Positions 35,552 to 45,300 of a stretch of DNA of 48,641 bases are shown piece after piece (the first letter of the stretch is position 1; each line of letters opens with the position of its first letter). The position numbers were made by a program, and so were the translations under genes. The stretch is from Clostridia bacterium (GTDB lineage: Bacteria; Bacillota; Clostridia; Oscillospirales; Acutalibacteraceae): assembly GCA_017516745.1 (NCBI GenBank), contig JAFXBF010000022.1, positions 1 to 48,641 on the forward strand, given 5' to 3'. The notes beneath the pieces were generated by a model that was not told the origin of the DNA, made no database searches, and saw nothing but the letters and a program-made list of their open reading frames with translations.

Positions 35552-36526
35552 AAAAGATTTAAACAAATCTTTTATTTCTGCCTCGTAAATGCCAATACAC
35601 TCTCTGCCCCTGATGTTATCCGACACATTTCGGGCATTAAAATACAATCTTAATTTGTTATCGTGATATGTAAGACAACAAGCATAAACATACTGTGCCA
35701 TCCAATTATTTTCACCACACTTCTGAGGTGTTAAAAACGGCTTTACAAACTCAAAGCTGATGCCGTCATCAGACTTCAAAAGCATAATGGCAGAATAACT
35801 TTTACCGCCTTCTTCATAAATTCCGTTTTGCAATCCGATGTAACAGTCAGCCAATTTATACACCTTTAAGCAACCCGAACAAAGATTAAGATACTGTTTA
35901 TTTTTGTCGGGGCTGATAATAGGTGTTTCCCTTGAAATATAACCGTTTGCAATGCTCTTGCTTTCTGCAAAGCTTATATGTGTCGGCTCACAGAAGCCGC
36001 AATCCTTAATAAAAGTCTGTCCGCAGGAATAATACAGGCGATAGCTGTTTTCAATTTTCATCAGGAACGGATTGGAAATAGCAATTCCCCTATCATCTTC
36101 TTCAAAACAGCGAGTTTTACCGATTACAAGATAGGGTTCGCTCCAGTCAACAAGATTCTCGGACTGTGTACAGTAAATTTCAGATTTCCATTTTGCTCCG
36201 ATAAGGCTGAAAAGATTAAAGATAACCGGTCTTGTTCTCTCAAAAAAAAGATAATATTTTCCGTCAATATAGTTGATATTCGGACGCATGGCACGGTTGA
36301 CAATACTGCCCTTGTTTTCAAAACTTATTCCGTCGGTGCTTTCATATCGATACACACCAAAAAACGTGTGACAGAATAAATGCCATTTTCCGTCGTGTGA
36401 ATCCGAAGGCGTTAACACACTGGGATCAGCGACAACAAAACTATTCTTCGGATTTTTTAATACAGGATTTTTTTCGTAGAGTTTAAATTCAATGTTATTG
36501 AATTGTTCAAATGTCAGATTCAGCAT
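35549..36526 (-). CDS. Five-bladed beta-propeller glycosidase-like protein (GH43/GH32/GH130-type)
   Basis: 325 residues, GGTGAT 3-5 nt before the ATG. It has repeated blade motifs: KWHLFCHTFFGVYRYESTDG, KYYLFFERTRP, SYRLYYSCGQT, DCYIGLQNGIYEEGG and KLRLYFNARN. VVADPSVL holds a likely catalytic Asp, and CFEEDDRGIAISNPFL carries acidic residues in the position of a transition-state stabiliser. The fold is shared by GH43, GH32, GH68, GH117 and GH130, and I cannot choose between them. No signal peptide is present, so it is cytoplasmic, like the GH92 enzyme. It has its own promoter (36565-36573), and inverted copies of a palindromic element lie on both sides. Confidence 0.75.
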   Translation of the reverse strand: MLNLTFEQFNNIEFKLYEKNPVLKNPKNSFVVADPSVLTPSDSHDGKWHLFCHTFFGVYRYESTDGISFENKGSIVNRAMRPNINYIDGKYYLFFERTRPVIFNLFSLIGAKWKSEIYCTQSENLVDWSEPYLVIGKTRCFEEDDRGIAISNPFLMKIENSYRLYYSCGQTFIKDCGFCEPTHISFAESKSIANGYISRETPIISPDKNKQYLNLCSGCLKVYKLADCYIGLQNGIYEEGGKSYSAIMLLKSDDGISFEFVKPFLTPQKCGENNWMAQYVYACCLTYHDNKLRLYFNARNVSDNIRGRECIGIYEAEIKDLFKSF

Positions 36527-36541
36527 TTCATCACCATTTAT

Positions 36542-36573
36542 ACAAATTCTTATTTATCGAGATCATTATATCA
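36542..36573 (-). promoter_or_regulatory. Extended -10 promoter with palindromic element
   Basis: The minus strand carries TGATATAAT (36573-36565), then GAT and CTCGATAAATAAGAATTTGT (36561-36542), 15 nt before the start codon. No good -35 is seen, consistent with an extended -10. The TGA stop of the decayed gene upstream lies 2-5 nt before the -10 (36577-36575). The element fits an operator, or a 5' leader able to pair with the 3' copy at 35530. Confidence 0.65.
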
Positions 36574-36574
36574 T

Positions 36575-36993
36575 TCAGATATTGTTTGCTCTGAGCAGGT
36601 TTGACGGTATGTCCTTAAACTCATTTGAACTGATTTCTATATTTGTGAAAACGGCAGTTTCGGCAGATTTGCCTGCAATGTTAGTACCTATTTCAATTAC
36701 GCAACCCCAGTCGCTGTAATTGCACTTTTCAAAGGTATTGTTGCGGATGCTATAAGTGTAAGCGTGTTACCGTTTACACCTGAAACATAACCAAGACCGT
36801 CGTGAACATTAATTGCATCGTCACCCATTGAGCTTATGTCACAACCCGAAATATTAAAGCAACCGTCGGTGTTCACTATGTGAATCGCATCAGCGGTCAG
36901 AGACACGCAGCGTTTGTCCTTGTGGTAGCAGATAAGCATAGCACAGGGCGCATAAAAGTGGCAGCGTGTGCAGTCTTTCAGCTTTGCGAGGGC
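36575..36993 (-). pseudogene. GH110-like beta-helix glycosidase, C-terminal remnant
   Basis: The minus strand first reads LKDCTRCHFYAPCAMLICYH, then TADAIHIVNTDGCFNISGCD and ISSMGDDAINVHDGLGYVSG. This resembles the beta-helix core of GH110-type alpha-galactosidases, whose GMGDDAxNVH motif is well conserved. A deletion or frameshift near 36750 moves the frame. It then continues FEKCNYSDWGCVIEIGTNIA and ends IPSNLLRANNI with a stop at 36575. The N-terminal half is missing (a TAA at 36994 precedes). It was probably a companion of the neighbouring glycosidases. Family call moderate. Confidence 0.65.
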
Positions 36994-37055
36994 TTATCTG
37001 TAAATTTCCGCACCGAATATCTCTCGGCTGCAAATTCTATAAAATTCATATAACA

Positions 37056-38645
37056 TCAATAAACAATATATATCGTTGCATTGCTGACTGTCAGCTTTTT
37101 GCCGATTTGTATTTCGTTGCCGTACATATCAAAGGCTTTATAATCGCCTTCGGGTGCGTCGATTTTAGTTTTATTTCCAAGACTGTAATATACTTCGATT
37201 TTCTTTTCGTTATCAGCGTATTCATCAATCACAAGATTCTTTTCATCTGAAATATTCTTCACAAAGTCAGCATTTCCGAGAAAACGGATAACCGTTGCAT
37301 AAGTAATTACGGCTTCGGTAGGCTGCATATATTCGTTAAAAAACGCAAAATCGTTGATATCGTTTTCGGGTGTAACAGTTTTTCTGAATGCGAACGAAAC
37401 AAATCCGCTTGCTCTTGTTGAACGGGTGTAAAGTGACTTGCATGCGATTGTTGCCGCATCTGTGCCGCCTACACCGCTTTCGCTGTTTAAACCGCCGTTT
37501 GAAAGTCCTGCCGATTTTGTAAGCGATAACATCTTGCCCATATAATTATAGTAATTATCGAGTCCGTCGTGGTTGTGATAACCGTAATTATCGAGCAGAT
37601 TTTTATTCATCAACTCTGCTGATTTCTGATAGAAAACAAGGTTGCTCTCTTTTTCTGCAACAGCAAGTCCGCCCGAATAAACGTATAATGACGGATTTTC
37701 GGCTTTGATTATTGTAGCGGTTTTTTCAAGAAGCGAAAAATATTCTTCGGGTGTGCCTGCGAAGAAATACCAGTTCGGCTCGTTCCAGATTTCCCACAGA
37801 ATGTCCGTATTGTCAGCATAATGTGCGGCAACCTTTCTTGTGAAATCTGACCATACATTTTCATCGGGAGGGTAAGTCCAACCGATTGATTCATCGTAAT
37901 TCTCTTTGTATTTATCTGCGGCAGACCATTTGCCTGCGTTGAAGCCGAGAAGCCAGTTATATTTCATATTGCGCTCGTTGACCTTGCCGACAAGGTAATC
38001 CTGCACGGAGAAATTGACTTCGCCATAAGCCTCGCTCTGCATTGCACCCCAGCCGACGCTGTCCTCACGGACAAGATTCACACCGAGATACTCAGCCGTA
38101 TCAAGAATTTTATCTACTGATTCATCTGCAGTATAGTTCGGAATCTGAAAACCCTGACCCCAAGTGTAAGCACGGGTTATATACGGCTGAATTCCGTAGT
38201 AAAAACTGTCGCTTGCCTGTGCATTTTTCGGAAGAACACCAATGTTGAAACTGTATTTGGTTCTGTCGGTCAGTTCAATCGCAACCGTAAAAATTCCGTT
38301 CTTATCGGACGAAAAAGTGAAGGTGTTATACGGCACATCAAAAATTAAATTAACATATCCTCGCTTATTAAAGCCTGTCTGCTCACTCTTAACGGAGATT
38401 TTTACTTTTGTACCGTCAAGGGATTCATCAAGGCACTCAATTATAACCTTGATTTCCTCATCTGGCTCAAACAGATTACCTTCACCAACAACTCCAAAAC
38501 GTAAATAATCGCTTTCGCCGTTTATGTAGTATTCGGTTTCGGTTTCCGTTTGCGTGATAACAAGATTTTTTTCGGGAAATAATCCGACAAAAAACATATC
38601 AATTGCAAACACAACGGATAGCAAAAATGAAATGATTTGTGTCAT
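37056..38645 (-). CDS. Secreted GH39-like (clan GH-A) glycosidase
   Basis: 529 residues with GGAG upstream of the ATG. The first 25 residues (MTQIISFLLSVVFAIDMFFV) look like a signal peptide or anchor. Residues about 30-150 form a beta-sandwich. A TIM barrel follows with NLVREDSVGWGAMQ, then ILWEIWNEPNWYFFAG (acid/base Glu in the NEP motif), and GLNSESGVGG with the likely nucleophile Glu. This order is typical of GH39 and related xylosidase/glycosidase families. The C-terminal beta-sandwich ends KLTVSNATIYIVY. No aromatic tail is present. The promoter at 38670-38721 has -35 TTTACA, a 17 bp spacer, an extended -10, and the palindromic element in the leader. Substrate unknown. Confidence 0.8.
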   Translation of the reverse strand: MTQIISFLLSVVFAIDMFFVGLFPEKNLVITQTETETEYYINGESDYLRFGVVGEGNLFEPDEEIKVIIECLDESLDGTKVKISVKSEQTGFNKRGYVNLIFDVPYNTFTFSSDKNGIFTVAIELTDRTKYSFNIGVLPKNAQASDSFYYGIQPYITRAYTWGQGFQIPNYTADESVDKILDTAEYLGVNLVREDSVGWGAMQSEAYGEVNFSVQDYLVGKVNERNMKYNWLLGFNAGKWSAADKYKENYDESIGWTYPPDENVWSDFTRKVAAHYADNTDILWEIWNEPNWYFFAGTPEEYFSLLEKTATIIKAENPSLYVYSGGLAVAEKESNLVFYQKSAELMNKNLLDNYGYHNHDGLDNYYNYMGKMLSLTKSAGLSNGGLNSESGVGGTDAATIACKSLYTRSTRASGFVSFAFRKTVTPENDINDFAFFNEYMQPTEAVITYATVIRFLGNADFVKNISDEKNLVIDEYADNEKKIEVYYSLGNKTKIDAPEGDYKAFDMYGNEIQIGKKLTVSNATIYIVY

Positions 38646-38669
38646 ACGTTTCTCCTTTTATATCTGTCC

Positions 38670-38721
38670 GCAAATTCTTGTTTGTCAAGATAATTATAAC
38701 ACACAGTTAATATGCTGTAAA
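38670..38721 (-). promoter_or_regulatory. Promoter of the GH39-like gene with palindromic element
   Basis: The minus strand carries TTTACA (38721-38716), a 17 bp spacer and TGTTATAAT (38701-38693), then CTTGACAAACAAGAATTTGC (38689-38670). This is the best-formed promoter of the family, and the element again begins 3 nt after the -10. No inverted partner is seen at the gene's 3' end. Confidence 0.7.
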
Positions 38722-38761
38722 TAGAACTCCCCTGCAATTAGGTGTAATTTAAAGAAATTCC

Positions 38762-38845
38762 AAGACACGAGTGAAAACAGTGTAATATGTCATAAGGCAC
38801 GAGTGAAAACAGTAAAAAATGCTGTAAGACACGAGTTTAGGACAA
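38762..38845. repeat. Three direct repeats with exact 32 nt spacing
   Basis: Units start at 38762, 38794 and 38826. The first two share AAGACACGAGTGAAAACAGT (one change) followed by 12 unlike bases; the third keeps only AAGACACGAGT. 32 is not a multiple of three, so it is not a coding repeat. Confidence 0.6.
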
Positions 38846-39226
38846 AAAGCCATTTTCGGTAAAATTCAGACAAAGGAAAAAGAGCGTAAAAGTTTTCGGC
38901 AAGTGCGAAAATGTCGTTCGTATAAGGTATGAGTCAACAACCTACTTTTGGGCGGTTTTGGCTCTAAGGTGCAAGTCAGCACTTTTTCTTCACCTGAAAA
39001 TTGCCTTGAAAAAAGTTCGGCATCTTGACGACATGAGTTTCCAGACTCGTATCTAAACTCAAAAAAGCTTGATTCTGCGTCGTTTCAGGCTCCTTAATTA
39101 TCCTAAGTATGGCATATATTTGATAAGGCAAATACAACAAATCCGTCTATCCCCTATTATGCAATTACTTTGACTATCCAATAATGCATAATCTTATTCT
39201 GATTGCATTGTTTTATGAAATATTAT

Positions 39227-39261
39227 GATGGTAAGCACCAAAGTGTTTGCCATCTTTTTTT
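39227..39261 (+). terminator. Orphan plus-strand intrinsic terminator
   Basis: GATGGTAAGCAC (39227-39238) pairs with GTGTTTGCCATC (39243-39254) over 12 bp, including two G-U pairs valid only on the plus strand. It has a CAAA loop and a T7 run. No plus-strand gene precedes it within several kilobases, so an unannotated short RNA or a deleted gene is implied. Confidence 0.7.
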
Positions 39262-39305
39262 ATTTTTCGCAAACCAAATCTAATATAGTTCAAACTAATA
39301 CAATA

Positions 39306-39330
39306 AGCCGACGGAGATTATCCGCCGGCT
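39306..39330 (-). terminator. Intrinsic terminator of the giant surface protein gene
   Basis: On the minus strand AGCCGGCGGA pairs with TCCGTCGGCT (one G-U pair), loop TAATC, 19 nt after the stop. It is nearly the same hairpin as at 556-580. Confidence 0.75.
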
Positions 39331-39348
39331 TTGTAGGTTTATTTTGTT

Positions 39349-42300
39349 TTATGCGATTGCCTGAATGCCAAAGAGGCCTGAGAAGGCGTTGACTACGCTG
39401 TTCCATATCCAAAGAATGAGATCCCAGATAAGATAGAACAGACGGAGTGAGAAATATTCAACGGGAGTGTTGATAATCTCGATGAGCTTATCGCACTGAG
39501 CTTTGTATTCATTAAGCTTTGCTTTTTCTGTTTCGCCCATATTCTCGTCTGCAAGGATTTCGTCAATCTTTGTTTTGAGAGCTTCAATATCATCTTCCCA
39601 GAAGATTGTTACTCTTTCCTCGCCAAACATTTCAAGCTGAGCACCGATGTCTGCAACTGCCTTTTCTGCTGCTGCAATTTCATCAAGAAGAGCTTCAAGA
39701 CCTGCCTTGATTTCTTCGTATTCTTCCCTTTGCTCATCGGTGAGATTATCGGGATTTACAGCTTCGATTTCATCAATAGCGTTTTCGATAGCTGACTTAT
39801 CATCGCTTGTTACTGTTTCGGGGTTGTAGACGTTTTCGATACCTTCGATTCTTTCAAGCTGTGTTTCGATTTCTTCGATCTTATCTTCAAGACCTTCAAC
39901 CTTTTCAATCATTTCTTCAAGAGCGGTCTTTTCGTTTTCGGTTGTGTTACCGCTGTCGATAAGATTCTGAATATCTTCTTTGAGCTGTGCGAGGTCTTCC
40001 TTGTCGGTTGACTTGACCGTTTCTTCGTCATAGGACTTAACGGCTACATCAACCTTCTTGATTTCCTCTGCAACCTCTGCGAGCTTTTCAACGAGTTCAT
40101 CTATTGCCTTGTCTGCTTCTTCAAGAGCTGTTCTTTCATCATCGGTAAGGTTATCGCCGTCGGTGAGAGCCTTGATGTCCTCCTTGAGCTGATTTATTGC
40201 ATCTTCATCGCTTGACTTAACTGTTTCTTCATCATAGCCGTTTACAGCTTCATCAATTCTTTCGATTTCCTTTGTTGTTGCTGCGATTCTATCGAGGAGA
40301 GCATTGAGCGTTGCATCATTTTCAACGAGTGCTGCTTCTTCTGCTTCGGTGATATTGTCGCCGTCCTGAAGAGCCTTTGAATCTGCAAGGAGCTTTTCTA
40401 TGTCTGCCTTGTCTGCGGATGTTACTGTGCTGATGTCATAAGCATTGGTTGCATTGTCAATTCTCTTGATTTCTTCCGCTGTTGCTGCAATCTTTTCAAG
40501 GAGTGCGTCTGCGGTTTGATCTGCCTTAACGAGAACTGCTCTTTCATCTTCGGTGATGTTATCGCCATCTATGAGAGCCTTGATGTCTGCAATGAGCTTT
40601 ACAATATCAGCCTTATCGGATGATTTTACGCTTTCAAATACATACGCATCAATTACATCAACGATACGAACGATTTCTTCGCTGACATTTCCTACCTTTG
40701 TGATAAGAGCAAATACCTTATCGTGGAGTTCGTTGAGCTTTGTTTTTTCCTCTGCGGTTACGTTATCCGTAAGGGCGAGAGCATAGATTTCGCTGTCGAG
40801 CTTGTTGAGAGCATCAAGGTCGCTTGACTTAACGGTTGCTTCGTCATACTTGCCGACCTCTGCTTCAAGTCTTGCGAGCTCGTCTGCGGTTTCATCAATC
40901 TTTGCAAGGAGAGCATCAAGAGTTGAATCAAGTTCGTTGAGGTTTGCTCTTTCGTCAGCGGTGATGTTATCGCCGTCGGTGAGCTTCTTGATTCTTTCGA
41001 TAAGGTTTTCAATATCTGCCTTGTCGCTTGATTTTACGGTGTCAATGCTATAAGCATTAACTGCCCTTGTGATTCTTGCAATTTCATCTGCCGTGCTTCT
41101 GATTTTCGCAGCAAGTAAATTCGCCTTTGTGTTAAGTTCTTCAAGGCTTGCTCTTTCGTCTGCGGTAATGTTCTGACCGTCGGTGAGAGCCTCGATATCA
41201 TCAATAAGCTGTAAAATATCTTTGTAGTCGCTGTACTTAACGGTTGCTTCATCATAGCCGTTTACAGCGTTTGTTATTCTTGTGATTTCTTCTGCAACAT
41301 CGCTGATTCTGGTTTCAAGGTCTTCAATCGCCGAATAAATATCGGTTATTTTCTTTTCCTGTTCATCTGTCAGATTGTCATAATAGTCATTATAGAATTT
41401 GCCGACACTATTCTGGAAACTTTCCAAATAAGCAGCATCATCAGATGTTACGGTATTAATATCGTATTCGCCTGACTTATTTTCAAAGGCTTCAATCAGA
41501 TTTTCAATAATATAAATTCTCTGGCGCATTGCGGCACAATAGGCCTGGAGAGTATTCCATTCTGATATCTTATCTTCGTCGGCAAGGTCTTTTACAGCGT
41601 TTTCAAGCTGATTGTAAACGTACTCAACTTTTTCCTTATCGGTCGATTTTACATAATCAATGGTAAGACCTTCAATTCCGCTTTTATCAACTGCAATTTC
41701 ATAAGCAATCTTTGCTTCGCCCGTGAAGTTGCCCGTACCTGTTACTGTGAGCAGATATACGCCGACGTTTGTTGCCTTGTTGCCGCTGACTGTATAGGTT
41801 GCTTCAGGAGCTGTGCCCGTCGGAATAACCTTTTCAACGGTCTGTGTCTGCTCTTTGCCGTTATAGGTGAGAGGAGCGCCGAGAATTATAAATCCGTCGG
41901 AAATATCCTTTGCGTTGATTGTAACGGTAACCGTTGCAGGCTCGGTGTCATTGTGGTTTGAATCACCGATGACTTTATAATATACAGTATAATTGCCTGC
42001 ATCTGTGCCTTGGGGGATTGTTTCGGAATATTCTGTACCGTCAAGGCTGTAAACCATTGTGCCGAAGCTTGCTTCGCCTGCGGAAATAAGATTATGTGCT
42101 TCGCCGTTATATGTGAGAGTGTTGGGCGTAGGTGCGGCTGTTACGGTGTTATCTGCCTTTACGATTGTAAACACCTTTGTTGCTTCGCCCGAGTAATCGC
42201 CTGCACCCTTTACTGTTACGGTTGCCGTGCCTGCGTTAACATTGTTTGCGAAAGTGAGAGTGTAGTCCTTGCCCTCTGTGAGAGTCTTGCCGCCGACTGT

Positions 42301-45300
42301 TACGATAACCGTGGGTTTGATTTCGCTGCCGTTATAGGTGAATTCTGTTGAATCAAGGGTGATAACACCGTCTGTAATGTATGCACCCTTTTCGACCTTT
42401 ACATAGCCTATTATTGTGGTTGCACCGTCGGCAACGGTGATAATTCTGTTTTCCGCATCACGGAAGTAACAGCCGTCTGCAAGATAATCATTCGGGGATT
42501 TAAGATAGGCATAGAAGCCATCGGGGAATTCGCCGCCGTAAATTGCAACATTAGTACCGTCATCATCACCGATTGAATATCGAGCTGTACCCTTATAGAA
42601 TGTACCGCCATTGATTACAAGGTTGCCCTTAGTCAAATTAAGATATCGTTCAAAAATGCCGTTGTCGATGGTTACACATTGAGCGGCAGATATATTCAAA
42701 CTCATAGATGAATCATAAATCTTACCGCCGCCGATACTGTCGGTTATTGTGAGGTTAACATCCGAACCGTTAACCATAACAGCAGTATTCCAACCACTAC
42801 TTGTAACTGTTTTTCCAGCAAGGTCAATGGTAAATGTGCCGGAAGTGATGTTAACATAACTATTCCCATTGTAATCATCAAGCAGAGTGAGTGTGCTGCC
42901 TTCGCTGCCCTGTGCCACTGCGATTGCATCTGCAAGGGTTTTGTACGGTGAGCCTGAAAGCTCGTAGCCGTCTTTGTCGGTTACTGACGCAGCAAAATAT
43001 TCCTTGACCTGAACATAGCCGTCAATCTTGGTTGCATCATCTGCAACGGTTATCTTGTTGCCGTCTTTATCATAGAAAGCGTATCCCTCTGCAAGGAGTG
43101 CGTTTACGGTTGTTTCATCAGTAACAAAGCCGTTGGGGAATTCGCCGCCCTTGAGGATAAGAGTTGCACCTTCGTCGATGTCAACCGTCCATTCGCCGTA
43201 GGGTGTGCCGCTGTGACGGCCGTATTCATTATCCGTTCCCGTAAAGCTGCCGCCGGTTATCTCAACAGTACCGCCAAGCAGATTAAGTGCCACATAGTCG
43301 TCACGGTCTATTTTACCGCCGGAAATATAGGCGTCATTTACGTTTACGATGCTTTCAATCTCGCCACCGTAAACGTAAAGCGTACCGCCGTTTTCAACTG
43401 CGCCGGAGTTTTTACCACCTTTAAGAACACCGTCATAAACATAAACAGTGCTGTCATTATAATTGGCAATCGCCGGATAGTTGTCAGCTTCAACCGTTCC
43501 GTCATTAAAATACAAAACACCGAAGTTGCGAATACCGCCGTCGCCCTTGATTATACCTGATTCAACAGTGAGTTTACCGGAATTGTCAATACAATCCACA
43601 TACAAGCGTTTAGTTTCAACCGTACCGCCTTCACCGTTGTCCTTAATTGTTAAATCGACTTCTTCATATATGTAGAAAACACTATCGGTTTCGTTAACCA
43701 AGTTATTACCGTTAAGGTCAAGCGTGAGCTTGCCGGATCTAATAACCTGTTGCTTTGTAAGTGTAATATCATCAAGCAGAGTTACCGTGCTGCCCTCGCT
43801 TGCACTTGCCGCTGTTATTGCATCTGCAAGGGTCTTGTAGGGTGAGCCTGAAAGCTCGTAGCCGTCTTTGTCGGTTACCATTGCGGCATAGTTGAGCAGA
43901 GTGAACTCAACCGTTGCCGTTGCTCCGCCGACTGTTACACTTGCGGTGTAAGTGCCTGCGGTTTTGGGGGCAGAGCCGTCTGCGGTTGAATATGTAACGG
44001 TGTAATCAACCGCTTCAACAAGCTGATTGTCAATAACTGCTTCCTTGGCTGTTTCGCCGTCAACATAAAGGTCAGCGGGTGCGGAGATTGTGAGCATGCC
44101 GCCAATGCCGTTTTCAAGCGGACAGTCACCTGCAACACAGGTTGCAACTATTCTGCTACCCCCTGCAGTGTAGGTGAATGAATGGGTGTGAGGAACAATT
44201 TCAAAGTTTGCCGTAAGCTCACGGTTTTTAGAAGCTGTGAAAGTATAGACTGCACTTGTGCTTACTTCCTCACCGTTTTCTATCCAATTAATAAATCTGT
44301 AACCGTTGGCTGCCGTTGCGGTGAGAGTAACTGTTGCACCAGAGCTATATGTGCCTGCTCCCTTTACTGTTCCGCCTTCAGCAGGGTTGACAGAAGCTGT
44401 TACTTTAAAACCAGCCTTGGCTACGTAAATATCGTTTTTTACAAATTCGGTGCAGGGTGTACCGTTGTTTTTGAACAAACCCCATCCGTCAGGTAATGTG
44501 ACTGCACTTGCCTGTAATCCGTCAGCACAAGCCTGAATACGAACCTCATCTGCTGTGCAGGCTGAAAGGTCAACGCTGCCGCCATACCAACCGATACGCC
44601 AGTTGCCGTTCAAAACAAAGTCTTTGCCCGTCAACTTTAGTGTGCCGTCTCTAACGGTTGCGGGATAGCCGGCGGAATTAAACGTACCGCCTGAAATGTT
44701 TGCACTTCCGCTCAACACCTCAAGCACTATGTTGCCCTGATCGTTGGTTGCATTAAAAACACCGCCGACTGCACTATCAACAATAGTTACATCCGCACCG
44801 TCAATGCGTAAAAGAAAATAACCGTTTGAGAACAGTTCTTTACCGTTAAGGTCAATGGTAAACTTACCGCTTTCAATCGTAATTCCCGAGTCAATGGAAA
44901 TATGAGACAGAAGCTTGAGCTCGGCGCCGCTGATGCTCTGTGCTTCAGAAATCGCATCTGCCAGAGTTGCGAAGCCCTGACCGTTCACCTCTGCTACAGA
45001 GGCTGCAGCCTTTGATACCTTCATATTACTGAAAGTATCGCCTTCATAATCTGCGGGAACAGATACATAAGCTAACGATGAACAACCCAGAAATACTGTA
45101 TTGCCTATAGTTTCAGGCTCTTTATTACCGAGAAAAATAACTTCACTCAAACTGGAAGTTTCCTCGAAGAAAAAGTTTCCGACAGATGTTACGCTTGCGG
45201 GAATTGTAACGCTTTTGATCGGACCGTAGCCGAAAACATATGAACCAAGCGTTGTAACGCCGTCGGGAATAACCATGCTTTTAATTTGTGTGTTGCTGAA

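Larger units (their letters stand above)
38646..39348. other. 700 bp gene-free region with short repeats
   Basis: Apart from the promoter at the left edge, this stretch holds no convincing gene. It contains a 32 nt direct repeat (38762-38845). Scattered minus-strand copies of an ACTCGTGTCTTA-like motif also occur at about 38930, 39035 and 39050, and terminators for both strands lie near its right end. It may be a degraded intergenic element or carry a short RNA. Confidence 0.5.

Noticed and set aside
38762-38845. CRISPR array
   Set aside because: The repeat (20 nt) is too short, the intervening 12 nt is too short for spacers, the third repeat is degenerate and no cas genes are present.
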